Of a stretch of 64,000 bases of DNA, positions 58,001 through 64,000 are shown piece by piece. Each line of letters starts with the position of its first letter. The stretch's first letter is position 1. This stretch comes from Rostrohypoxylon terebratum (Eukaryota; Ascomycota; Sordariomycetes; Xylariales; Hypoxylaceae). Location: assembly GCA_022497145.1 (NCBI GenBank), contig MU385870.1, positions 70,629-134,628 on the forward strand, read 5' to 3'. The notes below the pieces were generated by a model. That model was given only the letters and a program-made list of their open reading frames with translations, was not told the DNA's origin and did not search any database. Both the position numbers and the translations under genes were made by a program.

Positions 58001-59162
58001 TACGGCTAAGCACGCGCTTTATGCTACTGCTTTGAAGCTATATCGCTACGATCAACGTAACCTCACCATACTCACTGGCCTCTATGCGATACACCTCGAA
58101 TCTAAATCGCGGTTCCGAGAAGCAGGGCTCGCTTATGAGTCTCTCCACGACTATGCAGCAGCCACCCGTTGTTATCGCGCCGCCGGCACAACTTGCTGGC
58201 GTGAATGTCTCTTCACAGCACAACAGCAAACTCCAGCTCTTACGCCAGACGCATTCACCGACCTGGCTTCCGCCCTCGCCGAAGCGCTCTTCGAAGCCAA
58301 AGATTACGCCTCAGCCGCGACCATCCACCTTGACTACCTCAACTCGCTCGAGACTGCCATCTCCAATTTGTGCAAGGGATACCACTTCGCGGACGCCATG
58401 CGCCTAGCTTCGTTACGCGGACGTCCCGAACTACTAGTCTCAGCCGTGGACCCAGGGCTCGCGGACGCACTAGGCAGCACGACGGAGTTCTTCGCCGACT
58501 GCAAAGCGCAGCTGCGCGCCCAAGTCCCGCGCATCGCAGAGCTACGCCGCAAAGCCGCCGAAGACCCCCTCGGCTTCTACGAGGGCGAGCGCGGGGGCGG
58601 CGTCGACCTGCCCGACGACGTGTCCGTCGCCGCCAGCTCGCGCGTCAGCACCAGCGCTAGCTTGTTCACGCGGTACACCGGCAAGCAGGGCAGCGTCGGC
58701 ACCGCGGGCACGGGTGTTAGTCGCGCGACGAGCAAGAACCGCAAGAGGGAGGAGAAGAAACGGGCTAGAGGGCGGAAGGGCACGGTGTACGAGGAGGAGT
58801 ACTTGGTTAATAGCGTCAGGAGACTTGTGGAACGTGTCGAGGGCACGAGGGCAGATGTCGAGAGGTTGGTGTTCGGGCTCACGAGGCGCGGGATGCACGA
58901 GCGCGCGAGAGCGCTCGAGGGTTTGGCTGCGGAGGTGGTGGAGGCGTGTAAGGTCTCCGTGAAGGAGGTTTTCGTCGGAGCGGGGGAGAAGGGTAAGGGT
59001 CAGGGTGAGGAGGAGGGCAGAGAGGGGGGTGAGAATGGAGAAGGGGAGTGGAGGCCCATGGGCGCGGATGCGGTTTTGCTCGAGAACCTTGAGGCTGCGT
59101 GGAGGAAGCAGGAACCGCCTAAGATCACCGGGTTGGAGAGGCTGTCGTTGCTGGGATCGTAG
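55032..59162 (+). CDS. ELP1: Elongator complex subunit 1 (Elp1/Iki3)
   Basis: Model: 55032-55207, 55282-57011, 57063-57405, 57455-59162; 1318 aa, usual for the family. Elp1 is the scaffold of Elongator, which makes the cm5/mcm5/ncm5 side chains on wobble uridine of tRNAs. The N-terminal half is two beta-propellers: MRNLRNIRYN, SWDAPSPNPDL, CLVLEGGDIVIV, SWSPDEELLAITT, ISWRGDGAYVAI and LEWNSDSTVLAVTL. The C-terminal half is helical/TPR: CRSIERGARLVTATPTNMSL, LQMPRGNLETIYPRAM, QQSQRDPREYLPFI, LQTLQAHQEAHGYTAKHALY and FREAGLAYESLHDYAAATRC. A basic stretch (RATSKNRKREEKKRARGRKG) before the end matches the tRNA-binding and nuclear-signal region of Elp1. The C-terminal third is markedly more GC-rich. 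The three introns are canonical. The gene is convergent with uL24m, 254 bases apart. Confidence 0.95.
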
Positions 59163-59416
59163 TTGGATTTATGGTTAAGGGGGTAAGGGATGGGGGACGA
59201 GGCAGGAATGCGAGGGACACGCAGCACGGTTAGACAAAATCAGGGGAGTCGCATGCGACATGTGCCTAGGTGGGTAGATGAATTTATGTACGTCCGTTAG
59301 ATGTGAAATGGGGAGTCCATGCCCAATATAGTCGTGAATGCGTTATATACACTTATTTTACAAGTCTTTAACTGTATATGCTCTGTAACTCTTTTTAATT
59401 TCATTTCATCTCCTCC

Positions 59417-60657
59417 CTACGAAGACGGCGGAGGTGGCGTGTCCTCACTGCCCGCCCCTATAGGAGCGTCAGGCACAGCTCTATTTTCTGCGGCTTCGCT
59501 CGACTCCTCGAGCAGAGCACCTCCGTTCCGCTGTCTCTCCATATTTCTAGCCATGACTTCGCCGATCTTCTCGAGCATCTCGATGGTGAGACGGGGCTTG
59601 CCCTTCTTCTTCTTCTTCTCGCGCTCGGCACGGTGGAATTCCTGCAGCGGCGTGCGCATGGTATCCATGAGCTTCTTGCGGTCCTGCTTCGCTTGTTCCT
59701 CGGCCTCGAGGCGGGCGACGTACTCGGGGTCGTGGCGCGTGCGGAAGCGGGAGTACTTGCCTCTCAGCTCGTCGATCAGGGACTCGGGCATGGGCGGGCG
59801 CAGTAACGTGGGCACGAAGGTCTTCTCTTCGACGTCGATACGCAGGGTGTCTGCTTTCTTCTCTTTGGTGTCGTCGTCGTCCTTCTCGGGCCACGGGATC
59901 CCCGCGTTCAGACCCGGCACTACGCGCGACCACCTGCGCTTGCCGGTGTATCGGTCCTGGATCTGGTTGCGCGGCTCGATCCGGTTGATTATCACGTCTT
60001 TCGTCTCCCCCGTTTCCGGGTCTTTGATGGGGTGCACGAGCCGCACGCGGGAGATGGCGATGGGGAGTTCGGCGCTTAGGACGGGCGGTATGTCGTCTCG
60101 ACGTATATCGACGTCGATTGATATGTTGGACTGCGGGGTTCGGTCTCGTTAGCTATCCCGACCTAGCCGTAGAAGAAATCCCACATAATGTAGGTAGGAA
60201 GGCGACTTACCTTGTTCAATCCCTCAACATACACCTCTCCCTTGTCAAGGAGAATCTGCGTGACCTTGCCGATGCGGCCCTTATCCGGACCCTCCATCAC
60301 CACGACCCGGTCGTTGACGGCTAGACACAGCAAGTCCGAGCCGCCGGCCCAGGCGCACCGGGCCTCGAGCTGGGTCTTGGATATATCTGGGTATGTCGTG
60401 AACCGCTGCTCTTGGATAGAGCCCCTGGTGCCGGCGTCGCGGCCGACATCGTAGCGCGGGGCTAAGGGTCCCAGCTCCCACGCATCCTTGGTCGCCTGCT
60501 TGGATTGGCGACTGGCTGCGGTTAGGACGGAGAGCTGTTGCATTCGACGTTCCCGCTGCCTCGATTGATTTTTCTTGTCCTTAATCTTCGTGTCCTTCTT
60601 CTTGCGCTTGGCGACCACCCGCTCAGCGGTCGCTACGCGGCGGAGGATTTTCTGCAT
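59417..60657 (-). CDS. MRPL40: Mitochondrial large-subunit ribosomal protein uL24m
   Basis: Model on the minus strand: 60211-60657 and 59417-60130; 386 aa. The intron is 80 nt (GTAAGT...GCAG). The N-terminus is basic (MQKILRRVATAERVVAKRKK), fitting mitochondrial import. The KOW motif LAVNDRVVVMEGPDKGRIGK (about residues 112-131) is the RNA-binding core of uL24 ribosomal proteins. It is followed by ILLDKGEVYVEGLNK and SRVRLVHPIKDPETGETKDV. A long charged C-terminal extension (QAKQDRKKLMDTMRTPLQEF, REKKKKKGKPRLTIEMLEKI) is typical of the fungal mitochondrial form. It acts in the mitochondrial 54S ribosomal subunit. The symbol MRPL40 follows the yeast name. A CT-rich tract directly precedes the start codon. 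Confidence 0.92.
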
Positions 60658-61123
60658 TTTATTTTTCTCTCTCTCACTCTCACTCTCGAACTCTCTCTTT
60701 TTCCCACGGCCCTTCTCCCCTCTCCAATTCTATTTTCTCTCCTTTTCTCTCCTCTTGTATTTTCTTGTGCCTCCCCCTCCAGACGCGGGGGTCGGGGTGG
60801 TCGTCGGTGGGAGGATTTCGAAGGGCCTCGTCGGTCGTGTGCGTGGGATTTTGGAAGCTGGGCCAAATTTTCGGAAAGCTTTCGAAAATCAAATCGACCA
60901 ATTGGCTCAATCGGCTCAATCTAATCGATTGGTGGTGGGATGTCCACCTGATTGGCCGGTTTCCAATTGGAGAGATTTACAGCGTATCGGCGGAAAATCC
61001 ACACTCCGATAGAACCCTCCCTGTTACCTTGAAGGAGGTACATAGGTACTTCTCCAAATGCCAAGCTATAGGCCTGCATGGAAAGTCATGACGGTTTATC
61101 AGTTCAAATGTTTATTCTACACC

Positions 61124-61150
61124 CTACAACCTACAACCTACAACCTACAC
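61124..61150. repeat. Heptanucleotide repeat (CTACAAC)3
   Basis: Three perfect CTACAAC units plus a partial fourth, in gene-free DNA downstream of the window's last gene start. Confidence 0.9.
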
Positions 61151-62635
61151 CTTACAGACTTCAATGTTCATGCTTTACGTTGCATAGAATATATCATCGA
61201 GCATATAGTTAAGCTTGAGTTCCTTACTTAAGCCGAATCCATTTCGTCATCTATCAAGCTGCCTGTTCGATTGATGAATCAGCTATCAGTTTCGATGCCA
61301 CGCTGTCCTGCTTGGCCAACAATCAACTCTTTGGCAAGTGATGTGATGCATCATCGCCCGGGAATATAATCCGGTTTGTAGGAGGACTCTTTTTCGCCGC
61401 TGGATTGCGTTGTGCCACGAGTGAACCACCTGGTCATTTACCCAACACCTCGGGTCCTGTGTTACTCGCTTATGATGACACCTGTCCGTGGATACATGAG
61501 TCCTTACAAGTTATCATACGTGGGTTCGGTATGTCGAGTGAGATATGTAGCTAGCTAGGCTGCTGGTAGTACTATATATGCCCACGGATGTGTCACCTAG
61601 AAGAAACTTACCTACTCGACTAACAGCTTCTTGGCTTGGCTAAACGTCATCTATTTACCTTTTCTAAGTTTCCGGCAAACTTGAGACTCTACTACATCAA
61701 GTTCGGCAAGACACAGGTCACAGGTCATGTATTACACATAGGGCTTAGAGGTCTGGTTGAACCCTGGGGGTTTGGCCGGTTATCCGTCTAGTAATTCAAG
61801 GTAGGCAGGTAGGCAGGTAGAGTGAGCTAGCACTTGAGTAAGGATAGGGGCTGGATTGAAAATGATAATTTACTTGGAAGGCTACTACTAAGTCGTAAAA
61901 TGCTACAGCATAGCTGTTGGTAATTCGCTTGTTTCATCGACATGCCGTTTCATTTCGCGCAAAGTAGTAGAATATCATTGATATATCAAACTACTATCGT
62001 TGATCTTGTTCGTACGGTGTGTCAAGGTATGATAGATTAGAGATGATGTATCGAGTCAGTTCATCGTCACAAGCGAGCCAAGCCACAGTGACTACTAAGT
62101 CTTAGAGCTCGGTCTAACCCTTTTGGTAAGGAAAAGAATCGACAGCGCCGCAGAGATAATAAGCTAGGCGAGCCAAAGAGATATAAGGGGGAAAAATAAG
62201 TAAAGGGGGCAAAAGAAAAAAAAAGGAAAAAGGAAAGAAGAAAAGAAGGCTAGGCGGTACCAAGCCACGGGATAGGCTCGTATGAAACACAAGACTTAAT
62301 AAGTTACGGCGGCTCGTACGCGTATGTATGCCGAGCACCCCCACAACTCGTATCAACCGACTGGAGGAACAAAGAAAAGTAGATTGCGATTGCGCGACGG
62401 GGGAGAAGGCGCGCGGGCGGAACCTTGAACGGGAATGACATTATGACATGATAGCTCTGAGCCACACTTGCTCGGTTGAAGCGCGGACCATCCAATGGCT
62501 ATTGCGGCGCTCAGTCGGTGAGGGTTGTCAAATAGTGTGATATGTGTAATATGGATAGTGTGAAGACGCAAGCTCCTGGAAGATCGGCTGTATGGTATGG
62601 TATTGTACAATACCTGGGCATAGTAGCTGTAGATT

Positions 62636-62654
62636 ACCTAGGTCCTAGGTAGGC
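62636..62654. repeat. TACCTAGGTCCTAGGTAGG, copy of a dispersed palindromic motif
   Basis: One of at least five intergenic sites with two CCTAGGT units in direct succession; other clear copies are at 27112-27125 and 50193-50206, with variants at 9921-9936, 23490-23505 and 42497-42515. Confidence 0.8.
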
Positions 62655-64000
62655 GATGGGCAGTAGGCAGTAGGCAGTATTGGTGTAGCATTGTAGCTTC
62701 GAATCGACTCAAACGTGCTTAGCCTGCCTGTCTTGCCTGGCCCTCGCTGTCTTTGCTGGAAGACGATCTTTCCGGCAAGACTCCCGTAGCGTAACAGGAA
62801 ATCCCCATGTCTATGCAGTGATACTCAACATGAATGAAATTCAATATGCTAATACTCTGCATTTGACTATTAGTAGTATTGGAATCATCGGTATTAAAAA
62901 AATCAGCACCCCCTTTTGTGCTTTCTCTGAGTCAGCAGCTGATGTTGTCCAACTCATAAGCTCGGGTGATATGATTTTTTGTAAGTTTATTGAGATGTGA
63001 TCTTGGCCGTATTCTCACAGTGTGTGGACATGTGTGATTATGTGATATAGCTCCCGGTCCTTTGAATTGCGACGTCCTTGAATCCTGCCAACGTCAGTTG
63101 TTATCTTCCAAGTATTCGCCATCATGCAATGTGTAGATTATAGAATCATGGATTCAATATACTCTTAACAATGCATCGTATTAGTGAAATTATAATCCGC
63201 GTACGAAGTAGAATGCGTCTATACCATCATGGCATGAGAATCGAAAAAGGTTAAACAAGGCAAAGGGCTGCGCACAGACCCACGTTACGATAGTCGAGGT
63301 GCATAATTCAATGTTCATACATAGTGCAGACATCCATAGATTCCATACTACCTATGTAGTAGGTACTAGGTACATAAGGTAGGACCTAGGCTCTGGAGAG
63401 GGCTGGACTCCTGGAGGGTTCCAATTAGTCCAATTAGAGGTGGTAGGTAATAGGGTAGGTACCTACCTATTGTGGCCCGTGGGACGGGCTTTGCAGCTTT
63501 CGATGGGCTGCCTCCTCGATTTCCGAGCGCAAGGACCTAATCAAGGCCTTTGAATTTCAATGTTGTGTGAAAATGGAACAGATGGATGGGACTGATGGGA
63601 ATAGGATGGTCAGGACGGTCTAAAATGTACTTGTACTCCAAGCCGAAAGCCGAGCTAGTGCAAATCTGGTAAAGGCAGGACGTGCAGCGGGTCTCGTCCA
63701 GCTCGTCATAACCAAACTGGTCGCAAATTGAACATGTGGTAGGTACGTGTGTGTACAGACAGATGTACAGGTACCTCCGTCGCAACTCGTAGATTTTCAA
63801 GGACTTTGGGAAGTGCTACTATGTAGGAAGTGCTAGGACAATTCACCACAGGTGCCTACAATTCCTTAACATGCCCCACTAAACCCTGCCTGCGTTAGGC
63901 ACTTGTGACTGCGCAGATTGCCCCAGAGTGGCAGAGTGGTTGCCAGCGTCCCTTATTTGGCTTGTTTGGGTGACCCGGCACCGCCGCTTCTGTGATTTCT

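Larger units (their letters stand above)
60658..64000. other. Gene-poor region to the window end, about 3.3 kb
   Basis: It starts with the CT-rich promoter side of the uL24m gene (about 60660-60780). It then holds tandem CTACAAC units (61124-61150), CAGGTAGG repeats (61802-61821), TACCTAGGTCCTAGGTAGG (62636-62654) and CAGTAGG repeats (62660-62678). One minus-strand ORF (63537-63800) has CxxC pairs but no ATG start or known domain. A partial tRNA-like string near 63925 was rejected. No supported gene. Confidence 0.5.

Noticed and set aside
63911..63960. String resembling the D-arm of a Ser/Leu tRNA (GTGGCAGAGTGGTTGCC)
   Set aside because: No matching acceptor stem, anticodon arm or GGTTCRANYCC T-arm follows.

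Overview
The window reads as nuclear DNA of a filamentous ascomycete (Pezizomycotina). Genes carry short spliceosomal introns, mostly 50-120 nt with GTRNGT donors and CTNAC branch sites. The products are fungal: an Ime2-type kinase, a Ypd1-type phosphotransfer protein, a mitochondrial pyruvate dehydrogenase kinase, and DUF7514, DUF3984 and Stc1-domain proteins. The intergenic DNA is rich in CCTAGGT and TACTACATAGTA-like short palindromes. The protein set suggests Sordariomycetes, possibly Xylariales; that placement is an impression from recall, not a demonstrated result. No bacterial, viral, CRISPR, rRNA or convincing tRNA signal was seen.

Layout. 0-5 kb: 3' end of a six-hairpin glycosidase (+), a small unknown gene (+) and LSM1 (-). 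5-10 kb: sphingosine-1-phosphate lyase (+), divergent from LSM1, then pyruvate dehydrogenase kinase (-). 11-17 kb: a coiled-coil protein (+) with a probable GC-AG intron and a nine-exon sugar/polyol transporter (+). 17.7-22 kb: a DUF7514 protein and an Stc1-domain protein, both (-). 23-25.3 kb: a decayed patch with a Thr-rich ORF remnant (+) and an aquaporin pseudogene (-) carrying two frameshifts. 25.3-31.5 kb: about 6 kb without a recognisable gene. 31.6-38 kb: an Ime2-like kinase (+) and an Hsp70-like ATPase (+). 40.4-48.6 kb: five minus-strand loci, namely a Cys/His-rich 225-aa protein, a coiled-coil protein, an AKAP7-like 2H phosphoesterase and the HPt protein Ypd1, with a 2.9-kb gap between the first two. 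48.6-53.3 kb: another gene-poor stretch. 53.3-60.7 kb: a DUF3984 protein (-), the Elongator scaffold ELP1/IKI3 (+) and mitochondrial ribosomal protein uL24m (-). 60.7-64 kb: no convincing gene.

Most genes are housekeeping and unrelated in pathway: mRNA decay, sphingolipid breakdown, acetyl-CoA control, phosphorelay, tRNA modification and mitochondrial translation. There is no biosynthetic cluster and no clear new multi-gene system. The points most worth a second look are the Stc1-domain protein (a family that links RNAi to heterochromatin), the decayed 22-25 kb patch, the GC-AG intron, the promoter-proximal GGTAT repeat, and the dispersed CCTAGGT-type motif. Exon boundaries were derived by hand from splice signals and frame continuity and have not been tested against transcripts.
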